Assembly (NCBI GenBank): GCA_900660155.1
Contig: CABFPE010000034.1
Span: 2,281,186-2,345,185, forward strand
Direction: 5' to 3'
Length of the DNA: 64,000 nt
Origin: Hofstenia miamia
Lineage: Eukaryota > Xenacoelomorpha > Acoela > Hofsteniidae
Part shown: piece after piece, positions 1 through 10,899 of the stretch
Layout: the number at the start of each line of letters is the position of its first letter
How positions within the stretch are numbered: the first letter of the stretch is position 1
Position numbers and translations under genes: made by a program
The notes under the pieces: generated by a model
Databases searched by the model: none
Seen by the model: only the letters and a program-made list of their open reading frames with translations
Told to the model about the DNA's origin: nothing

Positions 1-299
1 TACGATAAATGTGCCCACAATGGGGTTGTTATAATACGGTATATATTAACGCGATGTAATGCAAACATTTGTGATATTATCAAAGTGAAATTACTCATAC
101 CAAAAATGGCCTTAATATGTAAATCAATTAAAAGCATTACTAATTGAAAATCCAGACATACTTAAAAATATCTGACGTCACTAAAAACCCATTAGCGGAG
201 ATGTAAATCAAGTAGGTGACTCACTAATTAACATTTGCAAACACTCCCTCGATATTGCAGAGCTCAAGGTCATTTTGTGGGATCTCCTCTGTTCTTCCA
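1..299. other. Non-coding flank before LINE A copy 1
   Basis: AT-rich sequence with no reading frame that I can assign. Some of it may be decayed upstream sequence of the LINE that becomes recognisable at about 300, but no endonuclease motif is visible. Nothing else is seen here. Confidence 0.4.
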
Positions 300-528
300 T
301 TACTACTCAATTACCTTCATAAATTTGATTCACTCACCTTTTAAATTTAAATATGTTTCACTTCATGATTTTTGTAAATGCGCAAAAATGATAAAAACAA
401 GTAAATCAAAAGGCCCAAGTTAAGTTACTATCTGGTTCTTAAAAGACGCTCTATATGTATTAGCAAGACCATTATGTGATCTCTTCAATGAATGTATTTA
501 CTATTCCTATTTCCCTAAACAATTAAAA

Positions 529-950
529 ATGGCTGAAGTTATTCCCATTTTTAAAAAGGGCAATAATGAGAAAACAGAGAATTATCGTCCAATATCTATT
601 CTCTCAGGAATAAGCAAAATTTTTGAAAAACTAATATATCAACAATTAACGATCTACATTGAAGAGAATAAACTTTTAAGCAAACAGCAATTTGGTTTTA
701 GAAAAGGATTATCAACAAATTATGCATTAATTGAAACAATAGATGACTGGCGTAGAAAATTAGACAAAGATGAAAAAGTTTATATTGCTTCACTTGATAT
801 ATCAAAGGCCTTTAATTCAATTAATCATGATTTACTAATTAAAAAACTAAGAGAAATTTATAATTTTAGTGATTCATCAATCCAATTTCTGAAATCATAT
901 ATATTTGATCGTTCACAATACGTGAAAGTAAACAATCTATCATCAAAGCA
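529..950 (+). pseudogene. LINE A reverse transcriptase, N-terminal half
   Basis: Fingers and palm of a non-LTR RT. NYRPISIL, GFRKG and the first catalytic aspartate motif SLDISKAFNSIN are intact. The frame upstream continues back to about 313 with a stop at 421. The frame downstream runs into the inserted Penelope-like fragment, which supplies an artificial C-terminus (to 978). In life the enzyme copies the element RNA into DNA at the nicked target. This copy cannot make a full protein. Confidence 0.85.
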
Positions 951-1700
951 AATAATTGAACAATTAACCAAGAAATAGGAAAACTTAAGATTGAATTTAA
1001 GAAGAATGAATATCCACGTAATTTCATAGATCGATACATTAAGAAATCATTAGAAGACATTTTAATTAAGAACAAAAGATTAAAAAACAATCAAACTAAT
1101 TATGAACATTGTTTTAAGATCGAATATAGAAGACTGCACACTGAAAAAATTATCAAAGAACTCAGAATCAGTAATTAAAGAAAAAGTTAGATTTATATAT
1201 AACAATCATAAACTAAGAACGAAAATGCAATTAAAATCTACAACTGAAGAAACCAATAAGTCAAATATAATTTATCAAATAATATGCACCTGTGGTGAAG
1301 ATTATATTGGTTTTCTAGTAGGCAACTATCAAGAAGAATTAAAGAACATGAGACCAGTTCTAATATATCTAATCATCTAATTAAGGGCAGACTAAATTTT
1401 GAAACAAACATATTACATCAAACATCAAGATCAAGTAATTTAAAAATTATTGAGAGTATTTTTATAAAATCCTTGCAACCAAGTTTGAACACAAAAGAAA
1501 ACTATATTTATAAATTAAACTTGCCACTGTTTAAAATTTAAAAATTTATAATTATTATTGTAAAATCTCGTAAATTTAGAGGGAATAATTTGTAAAACTG
1601 ACGATGACTTTGTAAGTCAAAATATATCTGCGTGGTCTTATTAAGGTTAATTAAGCTCCTAAAAAACGACACGATAAAACAAATATTGATAAATAATTGA
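950..1700. repeat. 10-bp target site duplication around Penelope-like insert
   Basis: AAATAATTGA occurs at 950-959 and again at 1691-1700, directly flanking the Penelope-like fragment. Removing one copy and the insert brings the two halves of the LINE RT together at the codons before PQGS. This dates the Penelope-like insertion after the LINE insertion. Confidence 0.85.
960..1690 (+). mobile_element. Penelope-like retroelement fragment (GIY-YIG end)
   Basis: A 5'-truncated piece of a Penelope-like element (PLE), covering the end of the RT/linker and the GIY-YIG endonuclease. The linker shows INQEIGKLKIEF, NEYPRNFIDRYI and KKSLEDIL (about 962-1060). The endonuclease shows IIYQIICTCGEDYIG (about 1268-1313), matching the usual PLE pattern of YxIxCxCGxxYIG. 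Further down another frame gives IIESIFIKSLQPSLN (about 1449-1494), the conserved PLE C-terminal signature. PLEs encode RT plus GIY-YIG nuclease and typically leave truncated copies with variable target duplications, as seen here. The reading frame is broken in a few places, so this is a relic. Confidence 0.85.
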
Positions 1701-2447
1701 GTGCCACAAGGATCAGTTTTAGGACCAATATTATTCAATCTATATGTAAATGATATTCCTAACTTCATTGAAGGCAAATGCATTCAATTTGCAGATGATA
1801 CTCTATTATATACATCCAAAATAAAGATTTTACAAGAACATATAATTAAAGTAAAGAAATTTTTTGAACAGAATATGATGAAATTAAATATTGAGAAACC
1901 TACATTTATGATTATAAAGAATAAAAATGGAAAAAGTGAACCATTAGAATCAATATATATTGAAAAAAATATCATTTATGAAACTAAGAAAATTAAATAT
2001 CTTGGTATTGAAATTGACAATGAACTTAAATTTACAGATCAGATCAATGCAACTACGAAGAAAATGGCCCATGGAGTTAAATTGCTAACTAAGATTCAAC
2101 ATATATTACCAATGAATTGGAGGATTGTATTACTAAGAATCTCTTATACACATTTTTCATATTCTTTTTTATTTACCAATGTTACCAAGAAAATATTTAA
2201 AAAACTTAAAGAAGTCTTTAATTGGACAATTAATACAATCTGTAGTGAAAACGATCAAAGTAAAATATTAGAAAAACATAATATCGAATCATTAGAATAC
2301 CTATTAAAATTAAATTGCCTCTTACTATTTTGGAAAAGACCTTCAGTAGAATTACAGAAAAATATAAACAACCGAACTAAAACTTATCACAAAATCAAAT
2401 TTAAAAAGAAAATCTTTGAAAAATCATATTACCAATTTTACAATTGA
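1701..2447 (+). pseudogene. LINE A reverse transcriptase, C-terminal half
   Basis: This continues the RT interrupted at 950. The visible motifs are VPQGSVLGPILFNLYVNDI, the catalytic FADDTLLYTSK, a KIKYLGIEIDNELKFTDQI thumb motif, and the basic C-terminal region ending at 2447. The ORF is open for about 248 codons. The first in-frame ATG overlaps the PQGS motif and is not a real start. Nearly the same sequence, more decayed, appears at 11539-11880. Confidence 0.85.
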
Positions 2448-2760
2448 TTTATGGAACAAACTCCATCCAGATATTAAAAAAGAACGAAATTTCAATAAAT
2501 TTAAAAAATCATTAAAAATTTGACTAAAACGAAGAAGATCCAACTACTTATCAAATTATGGGACAAAGTCCATAAACTATAACAAAGCTATTGAATAATG
2601 AAAACCAACTATTTATATCATCAAGGACAATAAACTTTTGAAACCAAGACAAAGTATTTTTTCAGAACCATATTAATTTATATTTATTGTTTTAATTCTT
2701 CATAAGAGTTAATCACTTGATTTGTAAAAAAACAAAAGAATTAAATAAATAAATAAATAA

Positions 2761-3111
2761 ATGAATAAAATATCGTAAACAAAAGTAAATGCAATCGAGG
2801 TACATATATTTTCATTTGGTGGCCCTTAAAACTTAATTCTTAAATTATTCATGTTTTCATATTATGCAAAACACTCATCATCTAGGGCGAGGCGCGTACC
2901 TATAAAAATAGGCCCGTTGTTTTGTCCGTGCACATTATTGTTGCATGTGTAATACTAAACTAATACAATATTAATTATACTACGAAATCTATATAATATA
3001 TTATGTTTGACATCATTCACTCAATGAAACAAAATTTATAGAAAGTCAATGTAAAATGATTGTGGGGCGTAGGCTTATAGGACATATTATTATTATTAGA
3101 AGAAGAAAAAT
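2761..3111. other. Spacer between LINE copies
   Basis: AT-rich DNA with no coding signal on either strand. A slightly GC-richer stretch at about 2884-2925 is not assignable. It separates the tail of LINE A from the 3' end of the minus-strand LINE B. Confidence 0.4.
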
Positions 3112-3335
3112 TTATGTTCAGAAATTGTTTTAACAATAATAGAAATACTGATAACAAATTCTGAAAGCGTCAAGAAATAATACAAAATTAAACAAAAAAA
3201 AGAAAACAACGAATATTTGCCAATAAAAGTGGTTAACTTGGGCTATGACGATTGCTAGTTTCAATTAACAGAGTAATCAGGATTATAAAATGTATAGCCT
3301 CGCCAGTTCAGTTTTTATATATTATAAGTGCAAAA

Positions 3336-4289
3336 CTATTTTTTAATATCCATTTTAAAGTTTTTTAATCTACTTATTTGTTTAATATATTTTGGTAATT
3401 CATTCCACATATTTATAGCTGTGTTTAGAAATGAATTTTTCATTATTCGTTTCTTATACCTAATAGGTTGAATTATGTGTGTTCTTTTATTTTGTTTATT
3501 GACTAATTTTGCAGCAAGAAAGTCATTTTTGTAGTATGGGAAAGTATTGTTAACTATTTTGAAGAACGTCGTTAAGACATTTATGTGGATGTAACATTGC
3601 GGATGTAAAAATAATTTAGAAATTTTTCTATATTCATTATTCTTAATAAAGCTATGATTATTTACTGCTACTTTAATAGCCCAATTTAGTTGCACTTGGA
3701 ATTTCCTGAGAAATTGTTGGTTTATATCTGTGTAGAGTACATTGGCATAGTTAAAATGACTTAATATTAGAGCATATATTAATTGAATTTTTGCTTTAGT
3801 TGGAAGTTTTTGAGAAATTAAGTTAATTGCTTTAATCGATATGGCCATTTTTCTAATAACATGATTTAGTTGCTCTTCAAAATTTAGATGTATGTCAAAA
3901 ATTATTCCGAGGTACTTAAAAGACTCAACCTGTTTTATTTGAATGCCGTTGAAATTAAGTTTGTATCTTGAAGTATCAGTAGATTTAGTTTTTGATTTAA
4001 CAATACAGAATTGAGTTTTTAGTGGATTTACTCTTAGTTTTATAGAAGCAAAATATTTAGCAAGAGAAGCACAGTTTGTTTCGAGAGTTTGAACCGCTTT
4101 TTCGGGAAATTTATTAGAATGAAATAATATTGTGTCATCTGCATATTGTATAACGTCACATGTTACTTGCTCGGACAAATCATTTATGTAAATATTAAAT
4201 AATAATGGACCCAAAATTGTACCCTGAGGAACCCCATTTTTAGTGCATACCCAATCTGAAAAAGATTCATTAATTTTAACTCTTTGCAT
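3336..4289 (-). pseudogene. LINE B reverse transcriptase, C-terminal half
   Basis: An open frame of 317 codons holding RT motifs 4 and 5 (NGVPQGTILGPLLF; QYADDTILFHS), the thumb, and the C-terminal domain ending in NMWNELPKYIKQISRLKNF. It carries all palm residues downstream of the first aspartate. The frame opens upstream of the annotated methionine, and the true protein continues into 4348-4545. I infer that this is an RT half broken by a homopolymer indel, not a separate gene. Confidence 0.85.
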
Positions 4290-4347
4290 GCGATTGTATA
4301 AGTAACTGGAGATAAGACCTATGCTGTCATTAGAAAAACCTAGAAAT

Positions 4348-4545
4348 TTAATTTTTTTGTAGTAAGATACTGCGGTCTATGGAATCGAAAGCTTTCGAGA
4401 GGTCTAAGCAAGCAATTGCTGAGTATTCATTATCATTTATTGTTGATCGCCATTTTTCTGTAGCTTGTATTAAAGCGTCGCTGGTTGAAATACCTTTACG
4501 AAAACCATATTGTGTTTTGGAGTAGAGTAGTAATACATTATGCAT
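4348..4545 (-). pseudogene. LINE B reverse transcriptase, fingers/palm fragment
   Basis: It shows TQYGFRKGISTSDALI and the first catalytic aspartate motif ACLDLSKAFDSID. The copy is truncated just upstream, at about 4555, and runs into unrelated GC-richer sequence. The frame is lost at a run of A near 4361, after which the protein continues in another frame toward 4289. Confidence 0.8.
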
Positions 4546-4586
4546 GTGATATAGTTTTGTAGTCGACAGCTGACATTTAAGAAATA

Positions 4587-4851
4587 GCGGGTGCGGGGAA
4601 CCTTTCTAACAGCCGTGCGGTTGCGGGCGCACTTACTGCGGGTGCGGTGCAATGAGGTTATCAAAATTTACGAAAGCTTCCATGATGATATTGTATCAGT
4701 AACTTACATTAATTCGTCTTTTGAGGTTATAAGTCACGTTTTTACGTTACAATATAATGTATATAAGTACTCTATTATTATGAATGAAATATCAGATGAC
4801 AGTGAAATGGAATTCCTTAAAATTGATGAAAGTGATGAATTTCATGCTTAA
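4587..4851 (+). other. GC-rich repeat-like block with short ORF
   Basis: A GC-rich stretch (GCGGGTGCGGGG, GTGCGGTTGCGGG, ACTGCGGGTGCGGTGC) between 4587 and 4652 resembles the terminal repeats of some hAT-type transposons. It is followed by an ORF whose end, from the methionine at 4780, is acidic (MNEISDDSEMEF). That would suit the start of a transposase, but no domain follows. I cannot assign a function, and the ORF may be chance. Confidence 0.25.
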
Positions 4852-5899
4852 CATTTTATTTACTGTGTTGTAATTTCTGCTATAAATCTACATGAAAGTT
4901 GGTGTTACACGAAATATAGATGTATAGAACAGACCTAATGTACATCAAACAAGTGATTTTAACAATTAAGATAACCAAAAAACAACAAATGTTGATGCAG
5001 AATTCGTGCCCGTGAGGGCCCTACTCTAGATCATTATCACCACAGTTGCACTTAATGTATTTCAAGCGGCACAGCCCAATTCAATTATGGAAAATTCTTT
5101 ACAAATTAATTGCTTCATCTCAACTGTTTAAATGTGATACCAAGCATAATTTATTTGTGACCTGATATTTATATCAATAGGTAAATGTCACTATTTTGTA
5201 ATATAAAGGCATTTATTAACAATTCTAAATTTATTGCACGTTGACACAATTTTTTATGACTATGATAAACATTACAATAATTAATAAAAATTGTCTACAA
5301 ATTTACACAATTATTTTAGTATAATTTACAGCATAATTTGTTTCAATCTAATGATAAGACTATACAGATCTCTAAACTCATACTAGTATTGCATCGTATT
5401 AGCACAAATGAGAGGGTAAAGAAGTCTAACTGGAGCAGTAGTCACATCTCAATTGTGAGTTTTCCGCGATTTTGCCAGGAGGGCCAGCTTCAAAAATATT
5501 TTGATTGAGGTGGCTGAGAAGCCCCTTAGTGTTTCTGGCGCCAAGAGCCCAAATTGATTATCTTCAGTACCACTTTTAAAGTATTTTTTGTATTTGCGAT
5601 CTTCAGCTACTTCTATAGTCAACTTGCATTAGATCCCGTATTCGAAATGGTTGAAATTTGCAACGGACACATGCCAGTCAAGTATAGTGCAACAGGTTTC
5701 ACTGCAAGCTAAACAGGAATGGAAACATCACCTGGCCTAGACAGAGTGCTTGAAGTAGTTCGCGTTGCCCTTGGACACTGACCGTTTTTACAAACACCCT
5801 TACTCTCATCGCCAATTATACATGCGAAGTTATGCTGAGGTTCACAGAATTAGAAACTTACTTAGATTTTTCTGATGACGGTAAATTTTATTTATATAT
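4852..5899. other. Unassigned spacer
   Basis: AT-rich up to about 5400. From about 5440 to 5800 the sequence is richer in GC and looks like old repeat or decayed coding material, but no frame longer than about 35 codons gives recognisable motifs. I see no gene. Confidence 0.35.
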
Positions 5900-6478
5900 T
5901 ATTACTAATCTTGGGTTATGCCGAATATTTCGCCTAATTTATGTTATCGCCAATAAAACATGTTCTATCTTATACTTAATATTAATTCTTTTAAATACTA
6001 TGTTAACCTTTTTTAAACTCATAAATAACTTACCACCTTTTAATATGATTTCTATACCTGGTTTTATTCATAAGCAGAACTCCAGATCAAAACATTTTAC
6101 ATGTATTAGATATAGAAAAAAATTATGAAAGAATCATTCATTAATACTGCTATCCGAACACAGAATTCATTGCCTAAAGAAAAAACATTGAAAAATTAAG
6201 CGTTTTTAAAAGGCAAATTAAAATTTACCTTAAACAACAGTATATCTCAGGTAAATCATGGCTAGGATATAAATTTTACAATTATGATTACTCAACAACC
6301 CGTACATGAAATCTCTCATTAGTAATTTTTCCCTAGCCTGGTAGATTTATTGTATAGTTATTTGTTGTTTTGTATGTATTACGTATGATTGTATATTTTT
6401 TGACACTATTCAGATAAATTACCACTTATTAATTGTCAATATTTATCTGAATAAAGAATATCTTATCTTATCTTATCT
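5900..6478 (+). mobile_element. LINE 3' fragment with TATCT tail
   Basis: Only the C-terminal end of a LINE ORF2 and its 3' UTR remain. Visible pieces are LNTMLTFFKLINNLPPFN, KHFTCIRYRKKL and, after frame changes, KNHSLI. They resemble the last 100 residues of LINE B (FFKIVNNTFPYYKNDF, RYKKRIMKNSFLNT). The 3' UTR carries a hairpin-like TTCAGATAAATT...AATTTATCTGAATAAA (about 6409-6454) and ends in a TATCT/TATCTTA pentamer array at 6457-6484. It is a relic with several frame changes. Confidence 0.7.
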
Positions 6479-7134
6479 TATCTTTTAATTCAAACTTCAA
6501 TGTTACCTGTGTTAGAGAAACCTTCTTGCCTAATAATAGACCTAAGTTAAGATGCAACATAAACACATGTAAGATGTTGATTTTCATTAAAGTAACAAAA
6601 CATTCTTTCTTCTATTTTCTAGTACAAACAATATTATTACTAATATCATCGAGATTAATATCGGTCCATTTAAAACTGATAATATTTACGAATATTCTGA
6701 ATTTTCAAATATAATGAATCCAATTAATTTGTTTAAGCAATTACACATAAATTTTCTGAATCTTTCTATCAAAAATTCAACTAGTTTCTGAACTGGGTAC
6801 AAACATTTTATGGGAATAACTGAAACTTGGCTTACAAGTGACAATGATAACTCATTTTGGTCAATCTATAATTTTAATTTTATAATATTTAGAAGGTATA
6901 GAAATCCAACCATTCACTTTAATAAGACAAAAGGGAGGTGATATTTTGAATTTGAATTTCCATAATCAGATCACTGCTTTATAGTTACTTATTCGAATAT
7001 ACTAAAAGTAGGTAAACCCACTAAATCTTGGAAAATAATACGAGAGAAATCAACAGAAAGTGTCAAAAAAACTTTGTCAGCATTTAAAAAGTGAAAACTG
7101 GAACTTCATATATTCATCATTATAACTTAATGAA

Positions 7135-7491
7135 ATGCTGTCAAACTTTACAAAAACTTTACTTTTCTATTTCGATATATGTTGCCCAGAAAAATATATT
7201 CTCTCATTCGAATATTCAAAAATAACTCTAAGTGTTTCAGATCCATGGATTGATTCCAAATACATTGATTTGATCGAACAAAAAAAACAAACGTGGAAAA
7301 ATTACATCCATATTCAAACAAAGGAAAATCATAATGCCCATAAAACTGCACGAGATTTATGCAATGTTGCAATGAAGAAATCAAGTAATAATTATTCACG
7401 TTCAGAGTATCAAAATCTTTCATCCCAAAAAAATAAATGGGAATTTATTAACAATTTATTAAATAGAAAGAACATGAAAACTGAAAAATAG
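7135..7491 (+). pseudogene. LINE B ORF2 linker between endonuclease and RT
   Basis: An open frame whose second half (PWIDSKYIDLIEQKKQTWKN, ARDLCNVAMKKSSNNYSRS, NKWEFINNLLNRK) is typical of the basic linker between the apurinic-like endonuclease and the RT in Jockey/CR1-type LINEs. It is not a stand-alone protein. Endonuclease remnants precede it in other frames and RT remnants follow it. Confidence 0.7.
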
Positions 7492-7985
7492 AAATACTAT
7501 AAAGATAAATCCATTATGAATAAAAAAATATCTCTAATGCATTCAATGAACTTTTTTTAAATTTAGGAAATTGCGAAGGTATGAATGTACCCTTTTGGCT
7601 TAATACAACTAAATCAAATCCAACCTCTTTCTCCTTTCGTTTTAAATTAAATATGAAATCATAAAGTCGATACATTGTTTAAAAAATCCAGTGGATCGTC
7701 TCTAATACCAAATTTGCTCCTAAAACTCACAGCCGGCGTAATAGCTGAACCAATATATTACACCTTAAATGCCTGTATAAGACATTCCTATTTTCCAGAC
7801 GAATTAAAATTTTGCAAATATAACGCCACTATTTAAAAACGACGATCCTGAAGATTGCTTAGATTATATACCTATTTCAATCACATCCCCAATCAGCAAA
7901 GTAGTAGTTCGGACGAAAGTTGTTGTTCACTTTTTAAGTAACGCATTTTTGAATTTCTATAGTAAAATTTGAATACATCTGAATT

Positions 7986-9019
7986 ATGTCATTATATTCA
8001 GATGTTTCTAAGCACAGTAATGATCAGGAATCGAAGATAACGAATCTCTTAAATTCATTCACTGATCTAGAATATTATATAAATGGCTTAAATATTCACA
8101 GTCAAAACAAATTAGACTGTAATGGTTTTATTGCAAAGATTAAGCAAAATTTCTTAACTTGCCTTAAAGATGAGAAAAGACACTCTTCAAATAAGGAAAA
8201 TTCAAATGAATTTAATATCATCTTCCCTCAAAATGATAAAAAATATATGACCCCAAAACTCATAATTTCAAACAAAACACTAAAAAATAAAGATGGTTCT
8301 TTAAATGAAAAGGAATTCAAGAAGGTTATGAACAACATTGAAAAATCCATCAAAAAATGGAAATGTCTCCAATTGATCAAGCAATTGTGTCAAAAAATAA
8401 TGATATTGTTCTTTTTTGCCAATCCAAAGAAAAGGCAGAAAAAACATTGGAGGAATTGGGAAAAATAAAAAGCATTAATATAAAAAAATCGAGTAAATTT
8501 TTGCCCAAGGTTAAGTTATCGAATATACCAATATATGAAGATATTGAAGATATTAACAACTTCAAAGTCAAACTTTACGATTCTAATGCTATTCTCAAAA
8601 ATGTTTGCACTGAGGAATTAACTGTTATTTTTTCAAACGTTAATAACCTCAAAAAATGTAAAGAAGTAATTGTAAAAGTTTCACCTAAACTAAGAAATAC
8701 AATGATAAACAACAAAATTCGATATGGTTTAAGTATCATCCATATAATTGATCATCACTACATAAGAATGTGCAGTTCATGTGGAGGCTATGGTCATTCT
8801 ACAAAGACTTGCAAATGTGAGGATATTTGCTATATGTATTGTACAGAAAATCACAATTACAAAAATTGTCCAAACAAAGATACAAAGAACATTCACAAAT
8901 GCATTAATTGTTTAAGATCAAACATCAAAAACTCTCAAGTTCATAATGCATTTAGTCCACACTGCCCAATATACCAAATGCAAAAAAATATTTTGATTAA
9001 AAAAACTTTATATGAATAA
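7986..9019 (+). pseudogene. LINE A ORF1 (gag-like RNA-binding protein)
   Basis: Two overlapping frames (7986-8468 and 8357-9019) form one ORF1 with a single frame change near 8360. The first half is hydrophilic and lysine-rich. The second half has an RNA-binding-like region (DIVLFCQSKEKAEKTLEELG; VKVSPKLRN) and then zinc knuckles. MCSSCGGYGHSTKTC (about 8769-8813) fits CX2CX4HX4C, a second, imperfect cluster is CYMYCTENHNYKNC, and a third pair is KCINC. ORF1 proteins of this kind coat the element RNA. The stop TAA at 9017-9019 overlaps the ORF2 start. Confidence 0.75.
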
Positions 9020-9882
9020 TAATTCACGATGTCTTTCAATTAATGATTTAGAAAACACATTATTACACTACAAACAAAGTCCTAAATACGTTAACATTAA
9101 TTTTCAATGTATTCGAAACAAATTTGAAAAATTACATGATCTAATAGAAAACTTCGATAATAATACAATTTTTGGAATCACAGAAACATGGTTGAAATAC
9201 AATGATACAATACCCATTTTTAATGAAGATTTAAAAATATTCAGAAAAGATAGAAATCTAAACAAATCTGACAAACTTAGAGGTGGTGGGGTTTTATTAT
9301 TAATACCCAAGAAATTTTCGCCGAATCTAAGAATGGATATAAATAAAAGTAATCAAAATTTTGGAAGCTTATGGATAGAACTAAAAATAAACCAAGAAGT
9401 AATTATAGTCAATATTAGTTATTGTAATAGAAAACAAGCATTTATTAAATTTCAAGAAATTTTACACGAAGAACTTTCCATGGCTTACAATGAAAGAAAG
9501 AAGATCATAATAATGGGAGATTATAACCAAAATTATTTAAATCAAAACGAACGTAATAATATTCACGACCTAATAGATATTTTTAACATGGACGTATTAA
9601 ATAAAACGACACCAACTCACATAAGCAGTAGAACATCATCATTAATTGATTACATTATATGTGATGCTTCTGAAATATCGAATTATGAAACATTTGTCTT
9701 AGATGGTCTATTGTCTGATCATTTAATTACCTGCAGCATTTTGACCAAAAACAAAAGTAAATGTTTCTTGAAACAAAGCAATAATATTTATATTTATTCA
9801 ACTAAGCATTATCAGAGAAACAATTTATCGATAGACTTGCTAAATCTAAACTGGACATGTTTCTATAACTTTCAATCAATTG
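9012..9882 (+). pseudogene. LINE A ORF2, endonuclease domain
   Basis: An apurinic/apyrimidinic-type endonuclease that nicks target DNA to prime reverse transcription. All main motifs are present: NINFQCIRNKFEKL, IFGITETWLKY (catalytic E), RGGGVLLLIP, IIIMGDYNQNY (GDxN), SSLIDYIICD and LLSDHLI (the SDH motif with catalytic D and H). The ATG at 9012 overlaps the ORF1 stop by 8 bases in a different frame, which suits termination-reinitiation. The frame runs to the single N at 9883. After it the sequence repeats ORF1 and ORF2 pieces, so the true continuation is at 10203. Confidence 0.8.
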
Positions 9883-9883
9883 N

Positions 9884-10202
9884 AAATGTGAGGATATTTG
9901 CTATATGTATTGTACAGAAAATCACAATTACAAAAATTGTCCAAACAAAGATACAAAGAACATTCACAAATGCATTAATTGTTTAAGATCAAACATCAAA
10001 TAATAATTCACGATGACTTTCAATTAATGATTTAGAAAACACATTATTACACTACAAACAAAGTCCTAAATANAAAGTAAATGTTTCTTGAAACAAAGCA
10101 ATAATATTTTTATTCATTCAACTAAGCATTATCAGAGAAACAATTTATCGATAGACTTGCTAAATCTAAACTGGACATGTTTCTATAACTTTCAATCAAT
10201 TG
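9884..10202 (+). repeat. Probable misassembled duplicate of LINE A segments
   Basis: 9884-10000 repeats 8813-8929. 10001-10072 repeats the sequence from about 9015 to 9086, with 85 bases between the two source segments missing. 10074-10202 repeats 9754-9882 with a few differences. Single N bases at 9883 and 10073 mark the joins. The order makes no sense as an insertion, so I read it as an assembly join of two near-identical LINE A copies or contig ends. Confidence 0.75.
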
Positions 10203-10899
10203 ATGAAAAGTTAGAATTTATAACAAAGAGTCTGACTATGCTGTACGACAAACATTGTCCAATAACTAAAATTAAGAAACAAGATCAAACTCCATTTGTA
10301 AAGTGGAAGATGTGGATTTCAAAAGAAACTAAACAATTAATTAAATAAAATCATAGCCTTTATGCAAACTATTGTAAAAATAGATGTCCAGAAAATCTCA
10401 AGAAATTAAGAAATAGTGTATCTAATAAATTAAAATATGAGCTTAATTAATTTTTGACATGATCTTTTAAGGATGGAAAGAATGTAGCAAGAAAATGGCT
10501 ATACATCAATAAATTTTAATTAATGGTGGGAAAGTAAGTCAAATTTTTTTATTGTGTATATTTTAAACATAATTTAAAATTCTACGCGATATTCCTATGA
10601 ATAATGAAATTTTTAACAAATTTAAGGAATTAAGGAACTTAGTAAATTGTTCAAGAGGCAAGACTATAGATGATGCATTTTTATTGAGCCACGAGCCTAT
10701 TTTGTCTGAACTTAAAAGTTTATTGATATTGGGAAATACTGTCAATCATAATGATGAAAGTTACTCCAATATTTTAAAAAGAAATAAATTAAACCAAACA
10801 AGCAGCTATTATATTAAATGTACAAGCAAAAATTTAGCGAATAAAGAACCTATAACAAATACTGATATTTCAAATGTTACTCAAGATATTCTTAAAGAA
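10203..10899 (+). pseudogene. LINE A ORF2 linker region before the gap
   Basis: This is the continuation of ORF2 after the endonuclease: DEKLEFITKSLTMLYDKHCP, WISKETKQLIK, then KNRCPENLKKLRNSV and KDGKNVARKWLYI in broken frames, and from 10597 NNEIFNKFKELRNLVNCSRG up to the gap. The first segments match the usual linker of Jockey/CR1-type LINEs. The part from about 10660 to 10899 is less typical and could belong to another element. Confidence 0.55.

Larger units (their letters stand above)
300..2760 (+). mobile_element. LINE family A, 5'-truncated copy (split)
   Basis: This is a non-LTR retrotransposon copy of the Jockey/CR1-like type. In order it shows the start of the reverse transcriptase (RT) domain (SKSKGPS, then WFLKDALYVLARPLCDLFN, with one in-frame stop at 421), PIFKKGNNEKTENYRPISIL, QQFGFRKGLSTNYALIE and SLDISKAFNSINHDLL (529-950). 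It resumes after an insertion at 1701 with VPQGSVLGPILFNLYVNDI and the catalytic FADDT. The thumb and C-terminal region run to 2447, and a 3' UTR ends in TAAATAAATAAATAAATG at about 2743-2765. The 3' part is closely similar to 11539-12190, so both belong to one family. The endonuclease and ORF1 are missing, as expected from 5' truncation. A Penelope-like fragment (960-1690) interrupts it just before the PQGS motif. Confidence 0.88.
3112..4560 (-). mobile_element. LINE family B, 5'-truncated minus-strand copy
   Basis: A non-LTR retrotransposon read on the minus strand. From its 5' side (4545) it shows KTQYGFRKGISTSDALIQ and LDLSKAFDSIDRSIL. After a frame change it shows NGVPQGTILGPLLFNIYIND and the catalytic QYADDTILF. 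The thumb (FKYLGIIFDIHLNFEEQL) and a C-terminal region (to 3336) follow. The 3' UTR ends at about 3112 in a hairpin-like CTTTCAGAATTTG...CAATTTCTGAA followed by TTCTTCTTC. The same 3' end is found at 12417-12497 and 13284-13355. Only a run of about seven A residues near 4361 seems to separate the two RT frames, so the copy is fairly young. Confidence 0.88.

Noticed and set aside
866-1090. 74-codon minus-strand frame over the LINE/PLE junction
   Set aside because: It is antisense to clear RT and Penelope-like coding sequence and has no motifs of its own.
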